A program made the translations under genes and the position numbers. Of a stretch of 64,000 nt of DNA, positions 17,419 through 25,901 are shown one piece after another (the first letter of the stretch is position 1; every line of letters begins with the position of its first letter). Location of the stretch: positions 868,001 to 932,000 of the forward strand of contig NZ_BTPM01000002.1 of the NCBI RefSeq assembly GCF_036245475.1. The letters run 5' to 3'. The DNA is from Vibrio sp. 10N (lineage in GTDB: Bacteria; Pseudomonadota; Gammaproteobacteria; Enterobacterales; Vibrionaceae). Below the pieces are notes generated by a model. It had not been told where the DNA came from, made no database searches, and saw only the letters and a program-made list of their open reading frames with translations.

Positions 17419-17573
17419 CTAAACACCGCTAAACACCCATACCGCTTAATGTAAATGCAATGTTATTAAATATTAAACAAAATTGACTATAGAACGTTCT
17501 TTTGAGCTGTGCAATGATAAAATTATAAACATTTTCTGGATTTTTGTGTTTAGTGAGCTAGGATTGTGTTTAG
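17419..17573. promoter_or_regulatory. Four GTGTTTAG sites in the bauA/puuR divergent control region
   Basis: The octamer occurs twice on the minus strand (17419-17426 and 17429-17436, ten bases apart) and twice on the plus strand (17546-17553 and 17566-17573, twenty bases apart). Pairs therefore sit one and two helical turns apart and point toward opposite genes. The XRE/cupin regulator encoded next door at 17614 is the natural candidate to bind them. No PuuR consensus was applied. Confidence 0.6.
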
Positions 17574-17613
17574 TTTACTAATCACTTCGTGTCTTCTAGG
17601 GAGCATTCATTTC

Positions 17614-18162
17614 ATGGAAATGGAGATTGGACCAAGATTCAAAGCGCTACGAGAACGCGCGGGACTCTCACAAAGAGAACTCGCAAAACGTGCAGGCGTC
17701 ACCAACGGGTTTATTTCACAAATAGAAAGTAACGCGGTTAGCCCGTCTGTCGCTTCTCTGAGTAAATTGCTCAGCAAGATCCCCTCTTCTATGGCGGAGT
17801 TTTTCGCCGTCGATGAGCCACAACCAGAGCAGTTCTTCACTCGACGTGCTGAACAACCCGAAATTGGTCGCGGTAAGATCAGCTATCGACAAATTGGCCA
17901 TTATCACGAAGATCGCCACATCGGCATGTTAAGAGAAACGCTCGCTCCCGGTGCCGATACCGGTCAAGAGATGCTCAGTCACGAAGGACAGGAGTGTGGG
18001 GTCATCGTGCAGGGCGAGCTTGAGCTCACTGTTGAAGAACAAGTCACCCGTTTAGTCGAAGGCGACAGCTACTATTTTGATAGCGAGCGCCCTCACCGAT
18101 TTAGAAACACCACTGATGTGGATTGCGTCATTATCAGTGCAAACTCACCGGCAAGCTTCTAA
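17614..18162 (+). CDS. XRE-cupin transcriptional regulator, PuuR-like
   Basis: 182 residues, the size of E. coli PuuR. An N-terminal XRE helix-turn-helix (LRERAGLSQRELAKRAGVTN, then SQIESNAVSPSVASLSKLL) is followed by a cupin domain that ends SYYFDSERPHRFRNTTDVD. The ATG at 17614 is chosen, since AGGGAG lies about ten bases upstream; the longer frame begins at a GTG without one. Proteins of this type repress polyamine-catabolism genes and sense putrescine. 25 bases upstream of the PuuC-type dehydrogenase gene and divergent from bauA, so it probably controls both. A paralogue is encoded at 25902. Confidence 0.9.
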   Translation: MEMEIGPRFKALRERAGLSQRELAKRAGVTNGFISQIESNAVSPSVASLSKLLSKIPSSMAEFFAVDEPQPEQFFTRRAEQPEIGRGKISYRQIGHYHEDRHIGMLRETLAPGADTGQEMLSHEGQECGVIVQGELELTVEEQVTRLVEGDSYYFDSERPHRFRNTTDVDCVIISANSPASF

Positions 18163-18187
18163 CTAAAGGAATTAAGGAAAGATACTT

Positions 18188-19675
18188 ATGGACAATATGA
18201 CATGGCATGACAAAGCAGAGGCATTGAGTTTTCGAACTCAAGCATTCATCAATGGTGAATTTGTCAATTCGGCTTCCGGCGATACGTTTGAAATTATTAA
18301 CCCAGCGACTGGGCACTCACTCGCCCACGTAGCTCGCTGCAGTGAACAAGATGTTAATACGGCAGTTGAAGCAGCGCGCGCGGCATTTGAAAGTCGCGTG
18401 TGGAGTGGTTTAGCGCCTAGTGAAAGAAAAGCGATTTTGCTCAACTACGCCAAACTGATCGATGAGCATAAAGAAGACTTCGCGCTACTCGAGTCGCTCG
18501 ACATGGGCAAACCTATATCGGATGCAATGGGCTATGACGCCCCAGCCACAGCGCGCTGTATTCAGTGGAACGCTGAAGCCATAGACAAAGTCTATGATGA
18601 AGTTGCACCCGTCACAGAAGATGCACTCGCACTCGTCACTAGAGAAGCGCTTGGTGTCGTTGCTGCCGTTGTGCCGTGGAACTTCCCAACTGTCATGGCG
18701 GCATGGAAAATTGGCCCTGCACTTGCCACAGGTAACTCGGTGATCGTTAAACCGTCGGAGAAATCCCCGTTGACCGCTATCCTTTTGGCCGATCTTGCCA
18801 AACAGGCTGGGATCCCTGCCGGTGTATTCCAAGTGCTCCCCGGGTTTGGGCACGAAGCGGGGCAAGCGCTGGCGCTTCATAACGACGTCGATTGTATCAC
18901 CTTTACTGGCTCCACCGCTGTCGGCAAAAAGCTGCTCTCTTTTGCTGGAGAATCGAATCTCAAACGCGCCTTTATGGAATGTGGCGGTAAAAGTCCCCAC
19001 ATCGTGCATTACGATGTCAAAGATATAGAAAAAGCCGCCGCTACTGCTGCATCCGCTATTTGCTATAACCAAGGCGAAGTCTGTACCGCAGGCTCTCGTT
19101 TGCTTGTTCACTCTTCGATTAAAGACGAGTTTGTCGCGCTGCTGTTGAAATACATGGAGAAATGGCAGCCTAATGACCCACTCCTAGAAGATACGCGAGT
19201 TGGCGCGATTGTCGACGCCTCACAGTACGAACGCGTGCTTAGCTACATTGAAATCGGTCAAGGTGAAGGAGCAACCCTTGCCTTTGGCGGACAACCTGCC
19301 ATGACTCACACTGATGGCTACTTTATTCAGCCAGCGGTGTTTACCGACGTCACCCGTGATATGAGGATCTTCCAAGAAGAAATTTTTGGCCCTGTTCTTT
19401 GTGTCACGACCTTCGACTCGATCGAAGAAGCAATTACCCTCGCCAATGACAGCGACTACGGCTTAGCGGCGGGAATCTGGACTTCAGATATTTCTACAGC
19501 GGTTCGCTGCTCTCGAGCACTGCGTGCAGGTACCGTGTTCGTTAATAACTGGGACGGCGGTGATATGACTATGCCGTTCGGTGGTTACAAGCAAAGTGGC
19601 AACGGCCGTGATAAGTCACTTCACGCGCTGCATAAGTACACGGAAATGAAATCTACATGGATTGAGTTGGACTAA
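18188..19675 (+). CDS. puuC: Gamma-glutamyl-gamma-aminobutyraldehyde dehydrogenase
   Basis: 495 residues, the same length as E. coli PuuC. It oxidises the gamma-glutamylated aminoaldehyde made by PuuB to the matching acid, using NAD(P)+. Seen: VVPWNFPTVMAAWKIGPALA, FTGSTAVGKKLL, the general-base Glu in MECGGKSPHIVH, the catalytic Cys in YNQGEVCTAGSRLL and the C-terminal FGGYKQSGNGRDKSLHAL. Co-directional with the XRE-cupin gene. Its PuuA and PuuB partners lie 13-16 kb away at 32-36 kb under a second XRE-cupin regulator, so the pathway is split over two loci. Some broad-range aldehyde dehydrogenases look similar. Confidence 0.9.
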   Translation: MDNMTWHDKAEALSFRTQAFINGEFVNSASGDTFEIINPATGHSLAHVARCSEQDVNTAVEAARAAFESRVWSGLAPSERKAILLNYAKLIDEHKEDFALLESLDMGKPISDAMGYDAPATARCIQWNAEAIDKVYDEVAPVTEDALALVTREALGVVAAVVPWNFPTVMAAWKIGPALATGNSVIVKPSEKSPLTAILLADLAKQAGIPAGVFQVLPGFGHEAGQALALHNDVDCITFTGSTAVGKKLLSFAGESNLKRAFMECGGKSPHIVHYDVKDIEKAAATAASAICYNQGEVCTAGSRLLVHSSIKDEFVALLLKYMEKWQPNDPLLEDTRVGAIVDASQYERVLSYIEIGQGEGATLAFGGQPAMTHTDGYFIQPAVFTDVTRDMRIFQEEIFGPVLCVTTFDSIEEAITLANDSDYGLAAGIWTSDISTAVRCSRALRAGTVFVNNWDGGDMTMPFGGYKQSGNGRDKSLHALHKYTEMKSTWIELD

Positions 19676-19719
19676 TTCGTCACAAGACTTTTATTGCTGT
19701 ATTTCACATTAATCATATA

Positions 19720-19745
19720 GGTGCTCATTTCTGTGAGCACCATTT
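19720..19745 (+). terminator. Terminator after puuC
   Basis: GGTGCTCA and TGAGCACC arms around a 6-base loop, followed by ATTTTAG, 45 bases past the puuC stop. Confidence 0.65.
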
Positions 19746-19773
19746 TAGTGAACAAGACATTAGATAGTGGTGA

Positions 19774-20274
19774 TTATTGGTAAACTTCAATTCGATTACC
19801 ATCAATCACATACGCGGTATCCGCGAGCTCTGAGCTGCTGCTTTCTGTCCTGAGCATACCGAAGACGTAAACCACATCCCAGATTTCAGTTATTGCCACA
19901 CCCTCTTTAAATCTCACTCGAATAATTTGGTTCGGTGGCGGTGGTGGAATATGAATACAGGCTCCAAAATAAGGTACCAGCAAGAAATCTGTCACCAGCT
20001 CATCATCCCCCTCAAGCGGTATGACGAAGCCGGCTATTTTGACCTCAGTACCATCGAGCTCTTGTCGCACAGTATGCACTTGAGATTGTAGTGCCGCTCC
20101 CCCCGTGTGATCGGTGATTAAATTCTTGGTTGGAATATTTCTTTCTTGCTCTGGTATCAAATCTATCCAATGCAGTCTTTGTACATCTGTTTCAATGTCA
20201 GCAAGCGCAGTTTGTGGAGGTAAGATGGTTAACATCAAAAATATTAGACTTAAGAGTGTTTTTAAATGTTTCAT
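19774..20274 (-). CDS. DUF3299 exported protein
   Basis: About 166 residues from the ATG at 20274 (MKHLKTLLSLIFLMLTILPP), which opens a signal peptide with cleavage near ALADI. The family signature FLLVPYFGACIHIPPPPPNQ is complete. DUF3299 proteins are small periplasmic proteins, often encoded with metal or ABC-type lipoprotein transport genes, but their role is not established. The open frame reaches 20322, yet the extra 16 residues are polar and would displace the signal peptide. The ribosome-binding site is weak at both. Stands alone between a convergent puuC and the amidohydrolase gene. Confidence 0.82.
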   Translation of the reverse strand: MKHLKTLLSLIFLMLTILPPQTALADIETDVQRLHWIDLIPEQERNIPTKNLITDHTGGAALQSQVHTVRQELDGTEVKIAGFVIPLEGDDELVTDFLLVPYFGACIHIPPPPPNQIIRVRFKEGVAITEIWDVVYVFGMLRTESSSSELADTAYVIDGNRIEVYQ

Positions 20275-20478
20275 ATCATTCACTAATCTTGTTAACGTCA
20301 ACACTCCGTTGTCAATTTCCATCCCTCTGTCGAATATATTTTCTAACTAAATAGTCGTTCAAAATATGATTCAGCATTCTAGTCATTCATTTACTTAAGT
20401 TATTTACTTGTCAATATTCAGCTAAATAAAAATCAACAAGTAAACAACTCAGGCAAACTCAAATCAGTTGTGTTCCAG

Positions 20479-21825
20479 CTAATCATTTGAAAGTGAATTT
20501 TTGTATATTTTCCCATCTTTCATAATTAGCACAAAGTTCTTATCCGCATTGGCAACCAGTTTAATATCCACTAAAGGGTTACCATCAACCAAAACAAGGT
20601 CGGCTAATGCGCCTTCTTTTATTACGCCTAACTCACCAGGATAGGGATCACGAGGACCACTTAGCTTGAGGAGCTGAGCGTTGTCATGCGTCGCCATTTT
20701 TAAGATTTCCCAAGGTTCAAACCAAGGTGTTAGCTTAGTTAAGAACTTACCTTGTTTGTTGGCGAGTGATGGGTCAAACAACATATCAGTACCAAACGCA
20801 ATCGGCACTCCGTATTTTTTAGCAAGCTCGATGCCTCGTGCAGTGCCTTTGGTCACCAATTTAAACTTGGCTTCTTGAAAAGAACCTGGAGGAAAAGGAA
20901 TGGCATCTTCATCATCGAAGATTGGCTGCATACTCAACCATGCCCCTTTCTCTGCCATCATCTTAAAAGTTTCTTCTGAGAGGAGGTTGCCGTGTTCGAT
21001 ACTCTTAACACCTGCTCTTAATGCGGTTTGTGCTCCTTTGTTAGTAAATACATGCACCATAACGTACGTATTCCAGCTTTCTGCTACTTCAACCGCCGCC
21101 TTGAACTCGTCATAAGTGTATTCTGCAACATCAATCGGGTCATAGCTTGAAGACACCCCGCCACCAGCAGCCAGTTTTATTTGAGTGGCACCCAGTCTCA
21201 ACTGTTCTCGCACTCTTTTGGTCACTTCAGGCACACCGTCAGCAACAATAGCAAGACTGTTGCGCTCTAAGTAGTTTAACGGGTCAGTGCTATTGGCTGG
21301 TACATCAAAGCGTCCACGGTAATCGAAGTGTCCCGCGGTTTGACTGATCGGGCCGCCTGAAGGATAAATTCTCGGTCCATTGATTAAGCCTTTATCGCTC
21401 GCTTGTTTGATAGCAAAAGGGTTTCCTCCTGCATCCCTAATCGTTGTAAACCCTCTCATTAACGTCTTATTTGCACCATCAGAAGCAATGAGGGTCAAGT
21501 ATCCAAAATCCGAGTTCATGAGTTCACTCATAGAGGCATTGGCAAACATCGTATGCCAATGGGCATCAATTAAGCCTGGTATTAGTGTTTTACCCTTAGC
21601 ATTAATGACGGTAGCATCTTCTGGGACAGATACTGTTTTACCAATCGATATAATTTTATTTTCTTCAATTAGTACGCTTACGCCTTTTTGAAGATTTTTT
21701 TTCTCGCCGTCAAATACGTTTGCATTTGTTATTACTGTCGATGCTGCTTCTACGCCTATAGACACCGCTAGTAACGATAAGCTAAAGCAAAACTTAGCTA
21801 TTTTAGTTCTTTTTGAATCTACCAT
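20479..21825 (-). CDS. Exported metal-dependent amidohydrolase
   Basis: About 448 residues with a signal peptide (cleavage near GVEAAS). An amidohydrolase-superfamily enzyme of the imidazolonepropionase/prolidase-like group: metal ligands in LIDAHWHTMF, a Lys in ATQIKLAAGGG that is the usual carbamylated bridge residue, His in MVHVFTNKG and IEHGNLLS, and the catalytic Asp in AFGTDMLFD. The C-terminal beta-sandwich (GVIKEGALADLVLVDGNPL) is standard. The likely start is the ATG at 21825, with AGAGA nine bases upstream; the frame continues to a TTG six codons earlier. Periplasmic peptidase or hydrolase of unknown substrate. Divergent from an AraC-type regulator that may control it. Confidence 0.88.
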   Translation of the reverse strand: MVDSKRTKIAKFCFSLSLLAVSIGVEAASTVITNANVFDGEKKNLQKGVSVLIEENKIISIGKTVSVPEDATVINAKGKTLIPGLIDAHWHTMFANASMSELMNSDFGYLTLIASDGANKTLMRGFTTIRDAGGNPFAIKQASDKGLINGPRIYPSGGPISQTAGHFDYRGRFDVPANSTDPLNYLERNSLAIVADGVPEVTKRVREQLRLGATQIKLAAGGGVSSSYDPIDVAEYTYDEFKAAVEVAESWNTYVMVHVFTNKGAQTALRAGVKSIEHGNLLSEETFKMMAEKGAWLSMQPIFDDEDAIPFPPGSFQEAKFKLVTKGTARGIELAKKYGVPIAFGTDMLFDPSLANKQGKFLTKLTPWFEPWEILKMATHDNAQLLKLSGPRDPYPGELGVIKEGALADLVLVDGNPLVDIKLVANADKNFVLIMKDGKIYKNSLSND

Positions 21826-21994
21826 AATGCGTTTCTCTATCAAAAAATATCATCCAACAAGGTAATATTGGTTCGCTATTAATCTCAGCTAGAAAAAGAT
21901 TTATAACCAATCTATAAACGTGAACTGTAAACCACGTATTATTACCCGCTTCAATGGCAATTATTATAGTTAGGACTCTTAACGTGAAAAGGTC

Positions 21995-22011
21995 ACTTTG
22001 CGCCAAAGTGT
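21995..22011. promoter_or_regulatory. Inverted repeat between amidohydrolase and AraC genes
   Basis: CACTTTG and CAAAGTG arms separated by CGC, within the 282-base divergent control region. A candidate operator for the AraC-type regulator. Confidence 0.4.
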
Positions 22012-22107
22012 CTATAATAGATACTGAATGAGAATACGTTTTTCCTAATGATTGCTTTGATTTCATTGATAAACGCTCAGTTCATAAAATGGCAGAGAGA
22101 CACGAAA

Positions 22108-23055
22108 ATGGAAAATCTTAAAATTGCTCGGAACGCGATTTTTTACCCTGTTTATCAAACACTGTACGATTTCAATGTAAACGTTTCAGAAAAACTGAAT
22201 TACTCTCTAGTAAACCAAGATACTTCTAGCGATGATGACTCTTGGGTGCTTATCGACGAATTGGTCGCGATCTTACAAGAGCTCCCCCATGAAAAACGTC
22301 TCGACATCCTTATTCAAGCGAGCAAAGCTTTTGATATTTCCTTAATTACCGATGAGCTGAACGAAGAGAACAGACCAAGCACACTTGGACAAGCCTTAAA
22401 CGTATTGCTTCCCAAAATCCCTTATATAACGTCTCAAGCGAAGACTTGGCTAAGCTACGGGGACGATCATAAGTGGTATCTTTGCCACGACAGTGGTTAC
22501 TCCAACAAGAGTATTGGTAAAGCGGATTTTGATATCTATAGAAACCTGCAACTGATCGCTTTTTGCAAACTCTATTTAGGAGCGGACTGGGAACCTGATT
22601 TTATCTGGGTCACGGGGAAAATTACGCCTTCACTCATCCAATCGAGATTGAAGATTCAAGTTATCGATGGGCATTCTTTTTCTGGTTTCTCTATCCCACT
22701 CTCTGAAAAGATAGAACCCACTAACGACGAAAGCGATTGGTCTCTTAGCAAATCAATTTCACTGATTCTCGAGAACTATCTGCTAGTGGAAAATATGTCT
22801 ATACACTCTTTCTCAAGACTTATAGGCATGAGCTCGCGAACTTTGCAAAGACGGCTGCATTCTGAGCAAATCTCTTTTAGAGAGCTGCTATTAGACTCTC
22901 GACTGAATCATGCCATAAAGCTATACAACACAGCCCCTAAATTAAGCAACGAAGATATCGCCATTCGCTGTGGGTATACCGATGTTTCAAACTTTAGAAG
23001 AGCGTTTAAAAAGCGCTATGGGGTAACATTGAATCAATATAGTAAGCGTATTTGA
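22108..23055 (+). CDS. AraC-family transcriptional regulator
   Basis: About 315 residues from the ATG at 22108, which has GAGAGA upstream. The C-terminal ~90 residues form the double helix-turn-helix of AraC proteins: MSIHSFSRLIGMSSRTLQRR, LNHAIKLYNTAP, then the second helix pair EDIAIRCGYTDVSNFRRAFK and KRYGVTLNQYSKRI. The N-terminal ~220 residues match the effector region of the OruR/ArgR-like AraC subgroup in length, but no ligand can be read from it. Divergently transcribed from the exported amidohydrolase, its most likely target. Confidence 0.88.
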   Translation: MENLKIARNAIFYPVYQTLYDFNVNVSEKLNYSLVNQDTSSDDDSWVLIDELVAILQELPHEKRLDILIQASKAFDISLITDELNEENRPSTLGQALNVLLPKIPYITSQAKTWLSYGDDHKWYLCHDSGYSNKSIGKADFDIYRNLQLIAFCKLYLGADWEPDFIWVTGKITPSLIQSRLKIQVIDGHSFSGFSIPLSEKIEPTNDESDWSLSKSISLILENYLLVENMSIHSFSRLIGMSSRTLQRRLHSEQISFRELLLDSRLNHAIKLYNTAPKLSNEDIAIRCGYTDVSNFRRAFKKRYGVTLNQYSKRI

Positions 23056-23307
23056 ATACAAACGAGTGCAAATGAGCTCGCTCGGGTTGCTCAACGCCTG
23101 AGCTAAGCACTGCTTGTCGGGCGCATGTAAGTAGAGGGGCAGATGGTTGTAACCCGCTTCTAATGAAGAATTGACCGGCAATACCAATTTTTGGGTGCAA
23201 GCGCATTTACCAAAAGAAACAGAAACGCCCGATGGGTACATCAGGCGTTCTAACATAAATAGCATTAACTAAATTAGGGCAAGTAGTGGCGGACTATTTA
23301 ATAGGTT
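23056..23307. other. Intergenic spacer with terminator-like hairpin
   Basis: No supportable gene. A stem with AACGCCCGATG/CATCAGGCGTT arms (23224-23249, one mismatch) lies between the convergent AraC and flavin-oxidoreductase genes and probably terminates one of them. Confidence 0.45.
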
Positions 23308-24420
23308 TTAAAGCCTAGCCAGTTGAACTTTTCTCTCTTTATTTACCACGCAGAAGTTACCACGTTTTGTACGGCACTTAGAGCAGCGCTCGCACTCAAC
23401 AGGTGCTCGATCGCCCTCTTTCCATCTCTTAATGAGTTTTGGCTCAGAAAGAAGTGGACGTGATAGTGCAAAGTATTGAATGTCTGTCGTATTGGCGAGT
23501 GCTTCGATGGCAGCAATGTCGGTTAAACCACCAACCGTAATAACGGGAATCGATACATCTTGGCTTATGACTTGCCCATACTGGTGGAAGTAGCCCTCTT
23601 CTTGAATACTAAAGCCATCATGTTCTTCACCTACCATCGTATTGGCTTTTCCGTGGATATTGCCAGAGATCACAATGGCATCGACACCGATTTCTTCGAG
23701 CTTCTTGCACACTTTGCGGGTCTCTTCAAACGTGAGGCCCCCGTCAAAAAACTCAGTAGCAGTCAGTTTAACCAGAATCGGAAAATCGGTACCCACAAGA
23801 TTGCGGCATTCACGATATATCTCAAGCAAGAAACGCATGCGGTTTTCTAAACTACCACCATACTCATCATCACGACGATTGTAATACGGGCTCAAGAACT
23901 GGTTGATGAGATACGTGTGCGCAGCATGAATCTCCACACCATCAAAGCCTGACTGTTTGGCTCTTAATGTCGCTTTCGCGAATGCGGCAACGATGTAATC
24001 AATATCAGATTTGGTCATCGCTGTACCTTGGGTTTTAGTCCCCATCTCAGGTACATCACTCGGTGCGAAGATAACGCGCTCGCCAACGTTATAGGTCGTC
24101 TTAGTTCCGCCATAGGCTAGCTGCATAACGATTTTAGAGTCGTTGTCGTGAACCAAACTTGTTAGCTTTTGGTATTCTGGGATAAACGAATCGTTATACA
24201 TCCCCATCATGCCGGCGTTGGGTTTTTCTTCTTCAACAATGTTAGCGTAGCCAGTGACAATCAAGCCAACCTCGCCTTGAGCTAGCTCTTTATAGATGGC
24301 ATACAACTTATCGGTCATATGACCATCTTCCGTCGCCATGTTTTCCCAAGTCGCGCTTCTCATAAAGCGGTTCTTAAGTGTCAAATTGCCAATGCGGCTT
24401 TCTGTGAACAAGTGGCTCAA
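23308..24420 (-). CDS. NADH:flavin oxidoreductase (old yellow enzyme family)
   Basis: About 370 residues, FMN-dependent TIM-barrel reductase. Seen: LKNRFMRSATWE at the N-terminus, the nicotinamide/substrate-binding HAAHTYLINQFLSPYYN stretch, DEYGGSLENRMRFLLEI, and a cysteine-rich C-terminus (CERCSKCRTKRGNFC) that may bind metal or an iron-sulfur cluster, as in the 2,4-dienoyl-CoA reductase-like branch. No ATG lies near the start. The TTG at 24420 has AGGGGA six bases upstream and is preferred over a TTG five codons earlier that would overlap that site. Substrate unknown; likely an enone or similar electrophile. Not obviously in an operon. Confidence 0.85.
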   Translation of the reverse strand: MSHLFTESRIGNLTLKNRFMRSATWENMATEDGHMTDKLYAIYKELAQGEVGLIVTGYANIVEEEKPNAGMMGMYNDSFIPEYQKLTSLVHDNDSKIVMQLAYGGTKTTYNVGERVIFAPSDVPEMGTKTQGTAMTKSDIDYIVAAFAKATLRAKQSGFDGVEIHAAHTYLINQFLSPYYNRRDDEYGGSLENRMRFLLEIYRECRNLVGTDFPILVKLTATEFFDGGLTFEETRKVCKKLEEIGVDAIVISGNIHGKANTMVGEEHDGFSIQEEGYFHQYGQVISQDVSIPVITVGGLTDIAAIEALANTTDIQYFALSRPLLSEPKLIKRWKEGDRAPVECERCSKCRTKRGNFCVVNKERKVQLARL

Positions 24421-24620
24421 GTCCAATCCCCTCAAAGTATCGTTAAGCTTATTGCTGAAAAAATCCAGTGAGCCGGGATAGTACAGGGAACGCGGGCATA
24501 AAATATTAATCTAGATTAAGGAATTGGCGCCCTGAATAATTGAATGGGGGAATGTTCTTATGAAGTGTTCACTGCTACACAGAGAAACCACCTGCGACTT
24601 AAGCATACTCAATAGTAGCT

Positions 24621-25004
24621 TCACAAACACTGTCCCATAATGGCAAACGAACACGCTATCGCGATAAACCAAGAGATTGAGCGAAGTGTACTCTTATCAA
24701 TTAAGTAGAGGGCGTGATAGATGACTCGAAACACGATATGCACGATTGCGAGTAGTTGTACGCTTTCAGTCGTCGTCTCTGTTGCTATCGCAAGCAATAT
24801 CGCTATCCCAAACACCAACAAAGATTCAAAAGCGTTCTGGTGGGATGCTAAGGCTCGTGCACCAAAGCCTTCTAAACGAGATTGCTGTTCTCTAGGGTGA
24901 TTATTATCGTATCCACCCTCTTTTGCCATCGCGACCGCCAATGGGATTTTGACTAGGTAGGGAAGAAATGAGGCGAAAATTAAACAAAGAATGAGTACCG
25001 TCAC
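24621..25004 (-). CDS. MAPEG-family membrane protein
   Basis: 127 residues with four predicted membrane helices. The MAPEG family signature is visible in the first loop: YDNNHPREQQSRLEGFGARA followed by LASHQNAFESL. In bacteria, relatives include glutathione S-transferase-like and uncharacterised membrane proteins. The start is a GTG at 25004 with AAGGA nine bases upstream. It stands alone; the next 360 bases to the right hold only a pseudogene scrap and a terminator. Confidence 0.85.
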   Translation of the reverse strand: MTVLILCLIFASFLPYLVKIPLAVAMAKEGGYDNNHPREQQSRLEGFGARALASHQNAFESLLVFGIAILLAIATETTTESVQLLAIVHIVFRVIYHALYLIDKSTLRSISWFIAIACSFAIMGQCL

Positions 25005-25128
25005 GTGAATGTCCTTTTCGTGGGTATAGGGTTAGACACCTCATTCTAAAGGCTTTTTGGAAACATTTCTCTGATAGCCGACACATAGCCACATCGATAC
25101 CAACCCTAAAGGCACTGTTCTTTCCAGT

Positions 25129-25323
25129 TTTCTGAGTATGTTAGGAGCAGAACAAGCATATGGCCTTAATATTCTACTTATAGGAAAATGCAGTGCCAGT
25201 TATCTTGAATTAATCAGTGAAATAATTGAACGCGACTGGTTAGACCTTCTTCGTTTTCGTTAGGATGACAAAGGTGGCACGCTGGAACCCACCGTTGGAT
25301 AGTTGATTAACTCTCTGAAATAA
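25129..25323 (+). pseudogene. Remnant of a DUF1704 (QEGLA-motif) gene
   Basis: Reading the plus strand from 25129 gives 64 codons and a stop that match, without gaps, the last 64 residues of the intact DUF1704 protein encoded at 36419-38404 (for example LLIGKCS, YLELISE, IERDWL, DDKGGTLEPT, LINSL). Two in-frame stops (25261 and 25300) interrupt it, and nothing upstream of 25129 aligns, so this is a decayed fragment. It lies on the opposite strand from the intact gene. The match at DNA level is only moderate, so the duplicate is old, or it came from a different lineage. Confidence 0.8.
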
Positions 25324-25324
25324 A

Positions 25325-25353
25325 AAAAGGTCTGGATCATACCCAGACCTTTT
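25325..25353 (-). terminator. Terminator of the small heat-shock gene
   Basis: AAAAGGTCTGG/CCAGACCTTTT arms around a 7-base loop, with T/A runs on both sides, 14 bases past the stop of the Hsp20 gene. The structure could work in both directions. Confidence 0.75.
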
Positions 25354-25366
25354 CATCTATTGACGC

Positions 25367-25789
25367 CTAGCTGATATCGATATTTTTCGAACGACTTTCT
25401 GTAGGCTCGATTTTTGGTACCACAACCACTAGAACACCATCGGTAAACTCAGCGTAGATATCATTAGCATTCACATTGTTACTCAAGGTAAAACTGCGAA
25501 CCATTTTACCTTGATAGCGTTCTTTATGAATGTACTTATCTTTCTCAGTTTCTTCACGAGTTTCAGTTGTTGACGCTTCGATAGTCAGCATTCCTCTATC
25601 GCAGGACACAGAGATGTCTTTTTTATCTACACCTGGTAGATCTGCAATGATTTCAAACGCAGTCTCTTTTTCAATGACATCGACATTAGGAGAAAACTGC
25701 CCATGACTCCAGCGTGTATTGAAAGTAGGTAGTGCATTATCAAAAAAATGCCCAAAGTCAGACCACGAATCTCTTGGTAACAAGCTCAT
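25367..25789 (-). CDS. Small heat-shock protein (Hsp20/alpha-crystallin)
   Basis: 140 residues. The alpha-crystallin domain covers about residues 38-135: PNVDVIEKETAFEIIADLPG at its start, RYQGKMVRSFTLSNNV in the middle and the FTDGVLVVVVPK strand near the end. The C-terminal tail has no IXI motif in its usual place; it ends SKNIDIS. An ATP-independent cytoplasmic holdase that keeps unfolding proteins soluble under stress. The start is the ATG at 25789 with GGAGG six bases upstream; the longer frame adds ten residues. By sequence it belongs to the Hsp20 class A/B group rather than to IbpA/IbpB proper, so no gene symbol is given. A single gene. Confidence 0.92.
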   Translation of the reverse strand: MSLLPRDSWSDFGHFFDNALPTFNTRWSHGQFSPNVDVIEKETAFEIIADLPGVDKKDISVSCDRGMLTIEASTTETREETEKDKYIHKERYQGKMVRSFTLSNNVNANDIYAEFTDGVLVVVVPKIEPTESRSKNIDIS

Positions 25790-25901
25790 ATGAACCTCCA
25801 ACCTTGTGCGGATACCCACTTAAAGTTTAGTCGGACTCTGACCAAAGCTCTGGCTGTTTTTAATCCTAATTGATCTATATCAAGAATGATTTGATAAGAA
25901 A

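Noticed and set aside
18485..19111. 208-codon open frame on the minus strand
   Set aside because: It lies wholly inside puuC on the opposite strand, has no ribosome-binding site and does not resemble a protein family.
22987..23265. 92-codon open frame overlapping the end of the AraC gene
   Set aside because: It overlaps an established gene on the other strand and crosses a terminator-like hairpin; no start signal.
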